Notes: generated from the sequence alone by a model not told the origin. DNA of 53,972 nucleotides from an uncultured Bacilli bacterium (GCA_910576795.1 CAJTIX010000007.1:1-53972), one strand, 5' to 3'. Counted from the stretch's first letter, positions 24,837-33,538 are shown. Numbers and translations are program-made.

Positions 24837-26084
24837 CTATTCAAATTCACTTTGTTTTCTTGGAAAAGTAATAATTACGGTCGTTCCTTTCCCCTCTTCA
24901 GATTGATACTCTATCGTACCTCCATGTTCTTTTATGATTTCATCGGAAAGATAAACTCCTAGCCCTGTCCCTTTTTGTTTTGTTGTAAAAAACGGTTCTT
25001 TGATTTTTGTAAGTTCTTCTTTGGACATACCTTTTCCATTATCCTGTACTACGATTTTTAAATTATTGGGATATTCCTCCAAAGTAACATTTATATATCC
25101 TGAATTCTCTTTTGGTATTGCTTCTATACTATTTTTAATGATGTTAATCAGTACTTGGGATAATCTGTTATAATCTCCAATCATATAAATTTCATCTTCA
25201 CGTATATCGAAGGTTGCTTTTATGTTCCGATCTTCTAAAATGGGTATAAAATTTTGATAAATACTTTCTAATAATAAATTGACGTCCATAATATCTTTCT
25301 CAATCTTGATTTTATGAATGGATAAAAAATCTTCTAGCAAAATTAGAACTCTTGCGATTTCGTCTTTTAAAATAGGTACATATTTTCGACTATGCTCTAT
25401 GTTATTTACATCAAACATATCTAGGTATCCCTTACAGACTGCGATAGGATTTTTAATTTCATGTGTAATTTTAAATAGAGATTCTCTTAATTTCTTCTCC
25501 TTTTCAAATTGTTTGAGTTTCAAGCGAAGGGATAGTACTTCTTCAGCTCGTTCAAATAAATAAATGGTAAATTTCGTGATTACAACAAATGAAAAAATTA
25601 TAATAAAGTAATCTAAAATAGAAACTTTAAGCAGAGTTGAAGGAAGCCATATGGCTACTGTGATGCCAATACATTTTCCAAGTAGTAATACGTCAATCAG
25701 ACCTTGTATATTCCATTTTTTATAAATCCACCATTTATAAATTCCATAATAAATAGCATACTCTATCAACAGAAATAACCATGGTATTTTAATGTAATCA
25801 CTATAAAATAAAATGATGCATACTGATAATAAGATAATATTCGCTTTTCGGTTTTTTAAATATGCGAGTATAAGGGGTATATGAAATAGTAGAATTGGAG
25901 GTTGTACAGATATTTTTAAACCAAATCTAAGAATGAGATAAAAGGATGTGATTAAAGCAAAATCTAGAAATAAATCTCCCTTTTCCTTATCCAATGTTTG
26001 GTTATAAGACTGATATAATAAACAAAAAACAAGTGGAAAAATGATAAAAATCACATTGACCATAATTGTTTCAAATAAACCCAT
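24837..26084 (-). CDS. membrane sensor histidine kinase, KinB-like, orphan
   Basis: The 415 residues start with about six membrane segments (8-185) without a large outer loop, then a short coiled linker. The HisKA domain has the H-box ITHEIKNPIAVCKGY. The HATPase domain has the N-box INIIKNSIEAI, DNGKGMS, PFFTTKQKGTGLGVYL and GKGTTVIITFP. This is the layout of KinB-type sporulation kinases that feed phosphate toward Spo0F/Spo0A. No response regulator is adjacent. The start ATG at 26084 follows GAGGTGAG. Two TGTCGAA motifs lie 36-52 bases upstream, as expected for a Spo0A target. The signal sensed is unknown. Confidence 0.88.
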   Translation of the reverse strand: MGLFETIMVNVIFIIFPLVFCLLYQSYNQTLDKEKGDLFLDFALITSFYLILRFGLKISVQPPILLFHIPLILAYLKNRKANIILLSVCIILFYSDYIKIPWLFLLIEYAIYYGIYKWWIYKKWNIQGLIDVLLLGKCIGITVAIWLPSTLLKVSILDYFIIIFSFVVITKFTIYLFERAEEVLSLRLKLKQFEKEKKLRESLFKITHEIKNPIAVCKGYLDMFDVNNIEHSRKYVPILKDEIARVLILLEDFLSIHKIKIEKDIMDVNLLLESIYQNFIPILEDRNIKATFDIREDEIYMIGDYNRLSQVLINIIKNSIEAIPKENSGYINVTLEEYPNNLKIVVQDNGKGMSKEELTKIKEPFFTTKQKGTGLGVYLSDEIIKEHGGTIEYQSEEGKGTTVIITFPRKQSEFE

Positions 26085-26092
26085 TTTCTCAC

Positions 26093-26136
26093 CTCGACAA
26101 AATCATACATTTTTTGATTGTCGAAATGTGTCGAAT
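26093..26136. promoter_or_regulatory. cluster of Spo0A-box-like motifs upstream of the kinase
   Basis: TGTCGAA occurs at 26120-26126 and 26130-26136 on the plus strand, exactly 10 bases apart (one helical turn). A one-mismatch copy, TGTCGAG, is at 26093-26099 on the minus strand, touching the ribosome binding site. TGTCGAA is the core of the Spo0A box. Confidence 0.6.
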
Positions 26137-26150
26137 TATGATTGGTAATA

Positions 26151-26177
26151 AAAAAATCGAATGGTCAATCGATTTTG
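26151..26177 (-). terminator. terminator of the EIIB-like gene
   Basis: On the minus strand AAAATCGA and TCGATTTT form an 8-base stem, followed by further T. Confidence 0.7.
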
Positions 26178-26178
26178 T

Positions 26179-26493
26179 TTATCTCTTTAGTTCATCAATT
26201 TGCTTTTTCAGTTGTCTTGCTTCATCTCCCAAAATAATTTTTAGTTGATTATCAATTTCAACAATTCCCTTCGCACCCATTTTTTGAATGGCCTCTTTAT
26301 TGACCAATTCTACATTTTTTAAGGTAACTACAAATCTAGATTTATTAAATTCATAATTTAATATGTTATCTTTACCACCTAAGCTTGCGACTAATTTATT
26401 CATTTCAATTTTAATATCTTTTCTCATCGCTTTTGAAATCGCAAATGCAATTAAGATTAAAATTACTATTATAATTAAGTATTGTAAATTCAT
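26179..26493 (-). CDS. membrane-anchored PTS EIIB-like protein lacking the active Cys
   Basis: From the ATG at 26493 (after AGGTGGTG; an upstream GTG lies inside the site) the product has 104 residues. They form one N-terminal membrane segment (about 3-22) and a domain that follows the glucose-type EIIB fold: NKLVASLGGKDNILNYEF, SRFVVTLKN, AIQKMGAKGIVEIDNQLKIILG. In EIIB the phosphorylated Cys stands in D-x-C-x-T-R-L; here the same place reads YEFNKSRF, so phosphotransfer is impossible. It therefore probably serves as a scaffold or sensor. It lies between the kinase and the divergent SEDS gene. Confidence 0.75.
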   Translation of the reverse strand: MNLQYLIIIVILILIAFAISKAMRKDIKIEMNKLVASLGGKDNILNYEFNKSRFVVTLKNVELVNKEAIQKMGAKGIVEIDNQLKIILGDEARQLKKQIDELKR

Positions 26494-26564
26494 TGATTTC
26501 ACCACCTATGTTTATTATACTATATTTTTCTAAATTTTAATATCTTTTTTTTGAGTTCTAATTT

Positions 26565-26571
26565 TGTCGAA
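26565..26571 (+). promoter_or_regulatory. Spo0A-box-like motif upstream of the SEDS gene
   Basis: TTTTGTCGAAC contains a perfect TGTCGAA core. It lies 62 bases upstream of the SEDS start codon and 72 bases upstream of the divergent EIIB-like start. Confidence 0.5.
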
Positions 26572-26632
26572 CCATACGAATCCATTTGTAGTTTGTTTTT
26601 TTTTGTTGTAATATGAAAAATAGGTGAAAGAT

Positions 26633-27766
26633 ATGACAAAAACATCCCGATATCGGGTGGATAAGTTTTTACTCATTCCTATGATTTTATTTGCAGTGAT
26701 TAGTATTATAACTATTTATAGTTCACAAGCATTACTTCCTAGTACGATGCAAGATTTGGCTTTGAAACAATTTTTATGGTATTTGGTTGGTTTTATTCTT
26801 GCATATGGAATTTTGGTAATTGGAAATACATTTCTTCTAAAGAATGCTTGGCTTCTTTATGGAATTGGAAATCTATCTTTAATTGGGCTTTTTTTCTTTG
26901 GTAAAGAAATTAATGAAGCAAAATGCTGGTATTCAATTCCTGGAATTGGGACTATTCAACCAAGTGAATTCATGAAGATTATTTTAATTATATTGATTGC
27001 CAAATTGATTCAAGAGTTTCATGAAAGATATATGAACCCTACTATTTTGGAAGAATTTATATTTCTTCTTAAAATTACTATTATTGTAGCCATTCCAAGT
27101 ATTCTTACTTTTTTACAACCAGATACAGGGGTTGTATTAATTTATTTATTAATTACCATTTGTATGTTATTTATATCAGGAATTCGCTACCGATGGTTTA
27201 TTATTTTATTTACATTTTTAGGACTTGCAGTTGGTAGTATTTTAATCATTTATTTTTGGAATCAAGATTTATTCATTCGATTATTTGGAACAAGTTTCTT
27301 TTTACGTGTTGATCGTTTACTAGACTGGTCAAGTGGTTCTGGATTTCAGTTACAGTATGGAATGACTGCGATTGGTTCTGGGGGATTATTTGGACATGGA
27401 TTCCATCATACGCCTATTTATTTTCCTGAACCACAAACGGATTTTATTTTTGCAGTGTTTGCTAGTAACTTTGGTTTCATTGGATCGGTTTTGTTACTGG
27501 CTTTGATTGTATTTTTTGATATTCGGTTAATTATGACTGCAATAAAAACAAGTTCAAATATTCACAAATATTTAATTGGTGGAATTGTAGGTATGTTAAT
27601 TTATCAACAATTTCAAAATATAGGAATGACTTATGGAATAATGCCAATTACAGGCATTACACTTCCTTTTATCAGTTATGGAGGGTCTAGTCTTCTTAGC
27701 TATATGATTATGACAGGAATTATTTTTAATATTTCTAATGAGATTATGAGATATACAAACAAGTAA
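26633..27766 (+). CDS. rodA: SEDS peptidoglycan polymerase (RodA/FtsW/SpoVE family)
   Basis: From the ATG at 26633 (AGGTGAAAG upstream; a GTG at 26624 lies in that site) the product has 377 residues and about ten membrane segments. SEDS proteins polymerise lipid II with a partner class B PBP. Visible motifs are NEAKCWYSIPGIGTIQPSEFMK, the large outer loop with PEPQTDFIFAVFASNFG (catalytic Asp in TDFIFA), and GIMPITGITLPFISYGGSS. RodA (elongation) is the best guess, but a sporulation role (SpoVE-like) cannot be excluded, given the Spo0A-like box upstream. No PBP gene is adjacent. Confidence 0.9.
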   Translation: MTKTSRYRVDKFLLIPMILFAVISIITIYSSQALLPSTMQDLALKQFLWYLVGFILAYGILVIGNTFLLKNAWLLYGIGNLSLIGLFFFGKEINEAKCWYSIPGIGTIQPSEFMKIILIILIAKLIQEFHERYMNPTILEEFIFLLKITIIVAIPSILTFLQPDTGVVLIYLLITICMLFISGIRYRWFIILFTFLGLAVGSILIIYFWNQDLFIRLFGTSFFLRVDRLLDWSSGSGFQLQYGMTAIGSGGLFGHGFHHTPIYFPEPQTDFIFAVFASNFGFIGSVLLLALIVFFDIRLIMTAIKTSSNIHKYLIGGIVGMLIYQQFQNIGMTYGIMPITGITLPFISYGGSSLLSYMIMTGIIFNISNEIMRYTNK

Positions 27767-27767
27767 A

Positions 27768-27790
27768 AAGGTGACTAGAGAAGTCACCTT
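27768..27790. terminator. bidirectional terminator between rodA and the prepilin-like gene
   Basis: AAGGTGAC (27768-27775) and GTCACCTT (27783-27790) form a perfect 8-base stem. The minus strand has a T-run after it, so it best serves the convergent prepilin gene, and it can also stop rodA transcription. Confidence 0.75.
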
Positions 27791-27793
27791 AAA

Positions 27794-28897
27794 TCATTCA
27801 GATAGTTGTAACCATACATTATAGATGTTAGAGGTTACTGTTGTTTGACCACATTTATTTCTCTTTATTTCAAAATATCCAAGTCCACTTTTAGAAACAA
27901 TATCAATTGGATATATTTTTCTTGGCTTTGAAGCCGTATACTCCCCTATTACACCATTTTTACCTAAAATGGTCCCAGTTACTCCCATGCCTACACTATT
28001 ATTATTCAATAAGTTAGGTTCTCCTTCAAAAAGACCTGCAGTCAAAGATGGATTTACAGTCGTGGTTTGTGTTGCTAGCACAGTTAAAACTCCATCTAGA
28101 TCTACATACATATATGCATAATCAGTCAAATCAATCGGATTTGGAGTGTACATCCCCCTACGATTACTTCCAGCATCTATATTTAATGTAATAAATCCAT
28201 CATTATGTGAAATATCTGCTAAATAGGTATCAAATTCTACTAATTCCTTCCCATCTAATATAAGATAATCTGCTAGTTTTTTAGTTTCAGAACAACTTTC
28301 TATTCCACTGCTATTCACAGTACATACCTTTGCATATGCAGCTTCAATTGGATATATACATTTACTTCCTTCATTATTACCTAGATTTATTATATTATCA
28401 TCAGTTTTTCCATAGTAACATTTTGTTTCTGTTACCGTTCCTTCTCTATCTAAGTTATAATTCAATACTACATTATTATTTTCAAAACTTTTCTCTTGCC
28501 AAACTGGTGTAGAAAGTAACTCTGTTTTACACTGATTGGAATTCACTAAGGTATATTCCCCTTGTCCATACTCATTTATTATGACTTTCACAACCTGATT
28601 GAGTGCGATATCTTTACCAGTCGAAAGATCTTTTAATGGTCTTTTTAATTTACCTTCATTTGCAAGTGTTTCTAGTGAAATACAATAAGTTTCTCCATGG
28701 CGCATAGAATATTCACTTGTTTTTTCTTCTAAATAAAGTTCTGTTGCATTCGATATTAATTGCATTGCGGCATCACTGATATTTTCTTTTTGTGAACGAA
28801 TTTGATTTACTATTGTTGGTAAAACAATTAAAGTCAATAATGCCATAATCAAAATAACAGCAATCATCTCTACTAAAGTAAAGCCCTTTTTCTTCAT
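27794..28897 (-). CDS. prepilin-like protein (type IV/competence pseudopilin N-terminus)
   Basis: The 367 residues start MKKKGFTLVEMIAVILIMALL: the prepilin peptidase site (G before F-T-L-V-E, with Glu at mature position 5) and the hydrophobic helix that packs pilin fibres. The rest is an extracellular domain with several Cys (YCISLE, QCKTEL, KCYYG, KCIYP, VCTVNSSGIESC, NKCGQT), probably disulfide-bonded. It is larger than ComGC-type pseudopilins. No prepilin peptidase, ATPase or other pilin gene is adjacent. Function beyond being exported and assembled is unknown. The ATG at 28897 follows AAGGATGTGAAG. Confidence 0.85.
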   Translation of the reverse strand: MKKKGFTLVEMIAVILIMALLTLIVLPTIVNQIRSQKENISDAAMQLISNATELYLEEKTSEYSMRHGETYCISLETLANEGKLKRPLKDLSTGKDIALNQVVKVIINEYGQGEYTLVNSNQCKTELLSTPVWQEKSFENNNVVLNYNLDREGTVTETKCYYGKTDDNIINLGNNEGSKCIYPIEAAYAKVCTVNSSGIESCSETKKLADYLILDGKELVEFDTYLADISHNDGFITLNIDAGSNRRGMYTPNPIDLTDYAYMYVDLDGVLTVLATQTTTVNPSLTAGLFEGEPNLLNNNSVGMGVTGTILGKNGVIGEYTASKPRKIYPIDIVSKSGLGYFEIKRNKCGQTTVTSNIYNVWLQLSE

Positions 28898-28941
28898 ATC
28901 TTCACATCCTTGTATTATAGTATCATTATAACCATTTATTC

Positions 28942-28972
28942 AAAAAAAAACAACCATCTCGATTGAAATGGT
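28942..28972 (-). terminator. rpmF terminator
   Basis: On the minus strand ACCATTTC and GAGATGGT form a stem (one mismatch or G-U) followed by a run of eight or more T (28942-28950). Confidence 0.75.
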
Positions 28973-28975
28973 ATT

Positions 28976-29185
28976 TTATTCTGTTACTTCTTTTTCTTTT
29001 ACAACTTCTTTTCCTTTGTATGTTCCACAGTTAGAACAAACTCTATGTCCTCTTACTGCAGCTCCACATTTTGGACAAGTCACTGTTGCATTTTCACTTA
29101 TTTTATAATGCGTACGACGTTTTCTACCTCTCGTTTTACTCACTCTTCTAAAAGGTACTGCAAACAATTGTAATTCTAATTTCAT
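28976..29185 (-). CDS. rpmF: 50S ribosomal protein L32
   Basis: The 69 residues contain the L32 core AVPFRRVSKTRGRKRRTHYKIS and a zinc ribbon CPKCG ... CSNCG. An N-terminal extension MKLELQLF precedes the usual MAVP start; it has the only good binding site (GCGAGGTG before the ATG at 29185), so I keep it. The C-terminus ends in a short Lys/Glu tail. The gene starts 1 base after the stop of the YceD gene, the usual yceD-rpmF pairing. Confidence 0.96.
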   Translation of the reverse strand: MKLELQLFAVPFRRVSKTRGRKRRTHYKISENATVTCPKCGAAVRGHRVCSNCGTYKGKEVVKEKEVTE

Positions 29186-29186
29186 T

Positions 29187-29690
29187 CTAGTCTACACCTC
29201 GCTTTTCATTTAACAAATCACTTAATTTTTGAAGTTCAGGATTTATTTTTTCAATTGGTTCCTCCGTGCAAAGTTTCCAACCATTCCCTTCTAAAGAAAG
29301 GTTTTCTGCATCTTCACTTACAACACGCGAAGGAATTTCTACCAATATATTTTCCCATATAATTGGAAAAATATCAATAGTATTTTCCATTTTTTTATCA
29401 TTTTCATTCAGTTCTTCTAATAATTCCCGAGTATTTCCCTCAATACTGACAGAAAATGGATAGGTCACAGGTTTTAATGTAATCGCACAAGGTAGTACCA
29501 TATTCCCAGTTACTATACAATCTAATATATAATCGTCTATGTTATTTTTTGTGATAATGCCTTCTACATTCACATCATTTAATTCTATGATAGAAGTACC
29601 ATTTAATTCCTCTTTTGAAAATGTTTTCTTTTCGTGAATTTGAACTTCCTGATCCACTCCACTTTTTAATCGTGTGATATCTATTTTCAT
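29187..29690 (-). CDS. yceD: YceD/DUF177-family protein
   Basis: The 167 residues match the DUF177 family: DYILDCIVTGNMVLPCAITLKPVTYPF and the C-terminal WKLCTEEP...INPELQKLSDLLNEK. The family is conserved upstream of rpmF and, in some bacteria and plants, is needed for 23S rRNA maturation; a similar role is inferred. The gene is divergent from tmcAL with a 78-base gap and co-transcribed with rpmF. Confidence 0.93.
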   Translation of the reverse strand: MKIDITRLKSGVDQEVQIHEKKTFSKEELNGTSIIELNDVNVEGIITKNNIDDYILDCIVTGNMVLPCAITLKPVTYPFSVSIEGNTRELLEELNENDKKMENTIDIFPIIWENILVEIPSRVVSEDAENLSLEGNGWKLCTEEPIEKINPELQKLSDLLNEKRGVD

Positions 29691-29768
29691 ATAAAGTCAC
29701 CGAATGCATTATACCATACCCCACTGTATTTTTCAATCTGTTTGTGATATGATTGACTTGGTGATGGT

Positions 29769-30920
29769 ATGCGCAGTGTTGGTATTATTTGTGAATATAA
29801 TCCGTTTCATAACGGTCATTTATTCCATTTAGAACAAATCAAAAAACAGTTTCCTGACCATAGAATTGTACTTGTTATGAGTGGCAATTTTACGCAAAGG
29901 GGAGATGTCAGTATTATAAATAAATGGGATAAGACCGAAATTGCCCTTTTTTATGGTGTTGATTTGGTTGTAGAGCTTCCTTTCGTATTTACAGTGCAGA
30001 GTGCGGATATTTTTGCACGTGCAAGTATTTCTATTTTGGATATGTTAAAAGTAGAATATTTGGTATTTGGTAGTGAATGTAATAAAATAGAAAAATTAGT
30101 AGAATGTGCTAAGATTCAATTGGAAAATAAAAAATATAATAAATTGGTCAAACAGTATTTGGAAGATGGAATCAACTATCCAACTGCTTTATCCAAGGCT
30201 TTATATGAATTATCTGGAAACCGAATTAAAGAACCTAATGATATATTAGGCATGACCTATATTAGAGAAATATTACGAATTGGTAGCGCAATAAAACCAA
30301 TCTCTATTCCTAGACAAAATCATTATAACTCCTTAGAATTAGAAGGTCCAATCAGTAGTGCGACTAGTATCCGACATGCATTACAAGAAGGACAATATAT
30401 TCTAGATTATGTTCCAACAGAAACATTGAAATACCTTATAACGCCACATTTTACAAGTGACTATTTTGCACTGTTAAAATATAAAATATTATCAGATTTC
30501 GAATATTTAGATCGATATCAAACTGTGGATGAGGGCATTGAAAACCGAATTCGAAAATTCATTGTTTCTTCTAAAACTTTAGATGAATTGATTTTAAAGA
30601 TGAAAACCAAACGTTATACCTATAATAAACTAGCGAGAATGTTTACCCATATTCTATGTAATACCACAAAAGAAGAGATGATGCAATTTCAAAAAATAGA
30701 ATACATACGTATTCTTGGATTTAACAAAAAAGGAAGAGAATTATTAAAAGAAATCAAAGACCAAGTTCCTGTTCCAATCATAACCAATTTTTCTTCTATC
30801 AAAAATCCTATGTTAGACATGGAATTTAGAGCAACTTGTGTATATGCTAGTATCTTGGAAGAAAAACAAAAAATAGCATTAATTGAAAGTGAATATAAAA
30901 ATTTTCCCATTATAAAATAG
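29769..30920 (+). CDS. tmcAL: tRNA(Met) cytidine acetate ligase
   Basis: TmcAL (YlbM) makes N4-acetylcytidine at the wobble base of elongator tRNA-Met from acetate and ATP. The 383 residues start with the nucleotidyltransferase motif GIICEYNPFHNGHLFHLEQIK. They include MSGNFTQRGD and NKWDKTEIALFYGVDLVVELPF, the SATSIRHAL stretch and the long helical C-terminal domain. Length is typical. The ATG at 29769 follows GGTGATGGT. It is divergent from yceD-rpmF. Confidence 0.96.
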   Translation: MRSVGIICEYNPFHNGHLFHLEQIKKQFPDHRIVLVMSGNFTQRGDVSIINKWDKTEIALFYGVDLVVELPFVFTVQSADIFARASISILDMLKVEYLVFGSECNKIEKLVECAKIQLENKKYNKLVKQYLEDGINYPTALSKALYELSGNRIKEPNDILGMTYIREILRIGSAIKPISIPRQNHYNSLELEGPISSATSIRHALQEGQYILDYVPTETLKYLITPHFTSDYFALLKYKILSDFEYLDRYQTVDEGIENRIRKFIVSSKTLDELILKMKTKRYTYNKLARMFTHILCNTTKEEMMQFQKIEYIRILGFNKKGRELLKEIKDQVPVPIITNFSSIKNPMLDMEFRATCVYASILEEKQKIALIESEYKNFPIIK

Positions 30921-30944
30921 TGCTCAAAATTGGACACTATTTTT
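30915..30944 (+). terminator. tmcAL terminator
   Basis: AAATAGTG (30915-30922) and CACTATTT (30935-30942) form an 8-base stem with a 12-base loop, then T. It overlaps the stop codon. Confidence 0.75.
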
Positions 30945-30947
30945 AGT

Positions 30948-32003
30948 TTAATAAAGTGTTTCTATTTGGTCCTTACTAAGTCCTGTAACTTTAGAAATAA
31001 GGAAAATATCCATATTCTGATTTAGCATATTTTTAGCAATTTGAATTGTATTTTCTTCTTTTCCCTGTTCAATTCCTTTTTGTATCCCTTTTTGTATTCC
31101 TTCCTGTAATCCCTCTTTCAGCCCCTGTTGTAAACCCTCTTGATGTCCTTGTAAATGCCCTTCTTTATGCCCTTCCTTATGACCTTGTAAATGGCCTTCT
31201 CGACGACCTTGTTCATGTCCTTCTAAATAACCCTGTTTTCTAGCCTCTTCTGTTTCTTCTATCAATATTGTATTTCTTTCTAATTCTTCTTTCGTATAAT
31301 CTGAATAAATTGCCACTACTTCTTCATCCCTACTGTATTTCAATACTTCCTCTTCTATTTTCTCCTTTGCTTCTTTTTCCATTCTCATTCCACCTATCAA
31401 TTTTTTGAATTCCTCTTCTTTATGCATGATTAACATCCGACAGAAATCCTCTACTTCATCTTCACCAACAGTATAACACGGTTCTTCTAATTTGGCTATA
31501 TTTACATAATCAATTCTTAATTTTTTTGTTAACAACTTCCCTTCTTCATTTCTCATGTAGTATGTTTCTCTAAATTTTTCCCCTACTGGGTGAGCCTTAT
31601 CGTATACCAAATTGATTTGGATGGTTTCTTCTATTTTACTATAATCTCGGTCTCCATATCGATAACTGGTCGCATGAGCATTACATGCGAATACCAAATT
31701 CCGATTGATGATTCCACTGGATAAATGGGTAGATACTTCTATATTTATTTTTCTTCCTTCCAAATTCAGTAACAAGTCTACTTGTTTATTTGCTGTATGC
31801 TTATTTTCAAGCTTTAAGTTTCTTGATAATATACTGATTTTTCCTTTTATTTTTTCTAATGGAATATCCAAATAATAAGATAGAAAGTTTTCTAATATAA
31901 TGAGATTTTCCTCTTTATTGAAGATTGTTGTAAACATAAAGTCATAGATTGGTGGTATGATTTCTCCTTTTGGTAATATTATAGTTCTCATATTTTTATT
32001 CAT
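30948..32003 (-). CDS. Rpn-family PD-(D/E)XK nuclease/transposase with repeat tail
   Basis: From the ATG at 32003 (GGAGGAATACAT upstream) the product has 351 residues. The N-terminal part (IYDFMFTTIFNKEENLIILENFLSYYL, then KQVDLLLNLEGRKINIEVSTH) is the Rpn domain: the Asp in VDLLL and Glu-x-Ser in the E-V-S-T segment fit the PD-(D/E)XK core. About residues 265-325 form a run of GHxEG, GLxEG and GIxKG short repeats, predicted as a helical coil, before a small C-terminal domain (ISKVTGLSKDQIETLY). Rpn proteins promote recombination and can be toxic DNases. A second copy starts at the right edge of the window. Confidence 0.9.
   Translation of the reverse strand: MNKNMRTIILPKGEIIPPIYDFMFTTIFNKEENLIILENFLSYYLDIPLEKIKGKISILSRNLKLENKHTANKQVDLLLNLEGRKINIEVSTHLSSGIINRNLVFACNAHATSYRYGDRDYSKIEETIQINLVYDKAHPVGEKFRETYYMRNEEGKLLTKKLRIDYVNIAKLEEPCYTVGEDEVEDFCRMLIMHKEEEFKKLIGGMRMEKEAKEKIEEEVLKYSRDEEVVAIYSDYTKEELERNTILIEETEEARKQGYLEGHEQGRREGHLQGHKEGHKEGHLQGHQEGLQQGLKEGLQEGIQKGIQKGIEQGKEENTIQIAKNMLNQNMDIFLISKVTGLSKDQIETLY
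31050..31240 (-). repeat. imperfect tandem coding repeat in the Rpn gene
   Basis: A 12- to 24-base degenerate unit encodes G-H-x-x-G, G-L-x-x-G and G-I-x-K-G steps about fourteen times. The variation between His, Leu and Ile versions suggests expansion by slippage or unequal crossing over. Confidence 0.75.
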
Positions 32004-32165
32004 ATGTATTCCTCCTATGGATGAGGATATCATACAGATCTTAGAAAGTTCAAATGATACTTTTTTTATTTTGGAGAACCTTTTTCTTCTTTTTTCTATA
32101 TTCTGTCAGGTTATTTCTACCAATTGGTGTCAAAATCACTATCAATTATGAATCATATACTAATT

Positions 32166-33467
32166 TTATTTTTTTTGATGGGTTTCTTTTTTCGCCTTCC
32201 TAAAATTTATTTTACGATAAATCGGAACTAAGTGATGAAAAATAAAATACATTGTTTTCTTCAAAACCAAATCAAATTCTCCAATGAATTCTACATAATC
32301 TCCACCAAACTTTTTTTTAAACTCATGTAAGCCATATAAAGGGTTTTCTTTTCTTAAATCTCCAATGGTTCCAAATTGATCATAAATTTCAATCCCTTTT
32401 TTATAATAATACTCTATATGCGCATCATATGTTTTATAATTGGCATACGTTTCTGATAAGATATTATGGTTTCCAGCATATAAAACCCAGGCTTTATTCC
32501 CATATTCAATAATAAAGTGAGCACTTAAAGTAATTTCATCTCCATAGATTTGTTGATCGTTCTCATATTTTAGCAAATCTATTTTTATTTTTTCCAACTG
32601 TTGTTCCAATTCTTTCTTCTTCGTATTCTGACTCTTACTACAATGTTCTAACTGTAAAAGTGGTTTCAATTCCTTCTCTAAATCTTGTTGTCGGCCCTTT
32701 AATTTATTTATTATTTTTGGAATATTGACGATTCCTAAAAAAATTTCACAAGCATTATGTTCTTTCCATATATGATATAAATCATTATAATAAGAAATTC
32801 CATGTGTAATAAATTCTTTTCTATTTTCGGTAATACGCATCAGTTCATAAAATGTAGGAATATCCTTTTCCGTAGCAATTCTAACTTCAACTCCTAAGTC
32901 TTCTGCTTTTTTAATTCGTTGCTTAGTTGTTTTCGAGAAACATCCTCTAATTTCCTCTAACGGCTTTTTCAAATCAATTCGAAATGTATATCTCGGTTGA
33001 TTGAGTTCAAAGTTTCGTGTAAAGCCCAAATGACGAAAACCAAAACCTTTTAAATCATTTAATATTTTCATTCCATCATAAGGAAGTTCTACCAAATCTC
33101 CATTCTGATCTTCTTCTTTTAAAATAATATCTGAATCTAATTTTATAAAAATGGATTTCTTCTTTTTTCCATATTGTTTTAAATAACGAATAAATGTTTT
33201 CAGCAATTCTGTATCATCCATATTCATAACAAAACCACGTGGAATATAAAAATAACAATAATGAAAAGGTAATTTTTTTTCTAACAATAAAGTTGCAGCT
33301 ACAAGATTTCCTGATTGGTCTTTTAATCCTACATAATGTGGTATAAAATTTTTATCTTTACGGGCAAATTCTCCCCATGCATAACTCTGTAAATAATGCG
33401 ATTTATAAGGATTATTTTCCACAAATGTTTCATAGGTTTCACGATCTATATTTTCAATAAATTCCAT
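32166..33467 (-). CDS. FemABX-family aminoacyltransferase (MurM/FemX-like)
   Basis: These enzymes attach amino acids from aminoacyl-tRNA to lipid II or peptidoglycan to build the interpeptide bridge. From the ATG at 33467 (AGGAGGTTTGCTC upstream; a TTG at 33473 lies between) there are 433 residues. They comprise two GNAT-like halves, LQSYAWGEFARKDKNF near the start, the RYTFRIDLKKPLEE and KTTKQRIKKAEDLGV motifs, an inserted coiled coil (about 255-315) and a C-terminal YEFKKKFGG-like end (LHEFKKKFGGDYVEFIGEFDL). A basic tail follows. The added amino acid cannot be inferred. It stands alone before the pyk gene. Confidence 0.93.
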   Translation of the reverse strand: MEFIENIDRETYETFVENNPYKSHYLQSYAWGEFARKDKNFIPHYVGLKDQSGNLVAATLLLEKKLPFHYCYFYIPRGFVMNMDDTELLKTFIRYLKQYGKKKKSIFIKLDSDIILKEEDQNGDLVELPYDGMKILNDLKGFGFRHLGFTRNFELNQPRYTFRIDLKKPLEEIRGCFSKTTKQRIKKAEDLGVEVRIATEKDIPTFYELMRITENRKEFITHGISYYNDLYHIWKEHNACEIFLGIVNIPKIINKLKGRQQDLEKELKPLLQLEHCSKSQNTKKKELEQQLEKIKIDLLKYENDQQIYGDEITLSAHFIIEYGNKAWVLYAGNHNILSETYANYKTYDAHIEYYYKKGIEIYDQFGTIGDLRKENPLYGLHEFKKKFGGDYVEFIGEFDLVLKKTMYFIFHHLVPIYRKINFRKAKKETHQKK

Positions 33468-33513
33468 GAGCAAACCTCCTCTATTATTTAGTATACCATA
33501 GAATAGAATAAAT

Positions 33514-33538
33514 AAAAAAGAAGATTTATATTTCTTCT
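33514..33538 (-). terminator. pyk terminator
   Basis: On the minus strand AGAAGA and TCTTCT form a 6-base stem followed by TTTTTT; it overlaps the end of pyk. Confidence 0.6.

Noticed and set aside
31046..31243. Possible CRISPR-like array in the repeat region
   Set aside because: The repeats are short, coding and uninterrupted by unique spacers; they are the tail of the Rpn protein.
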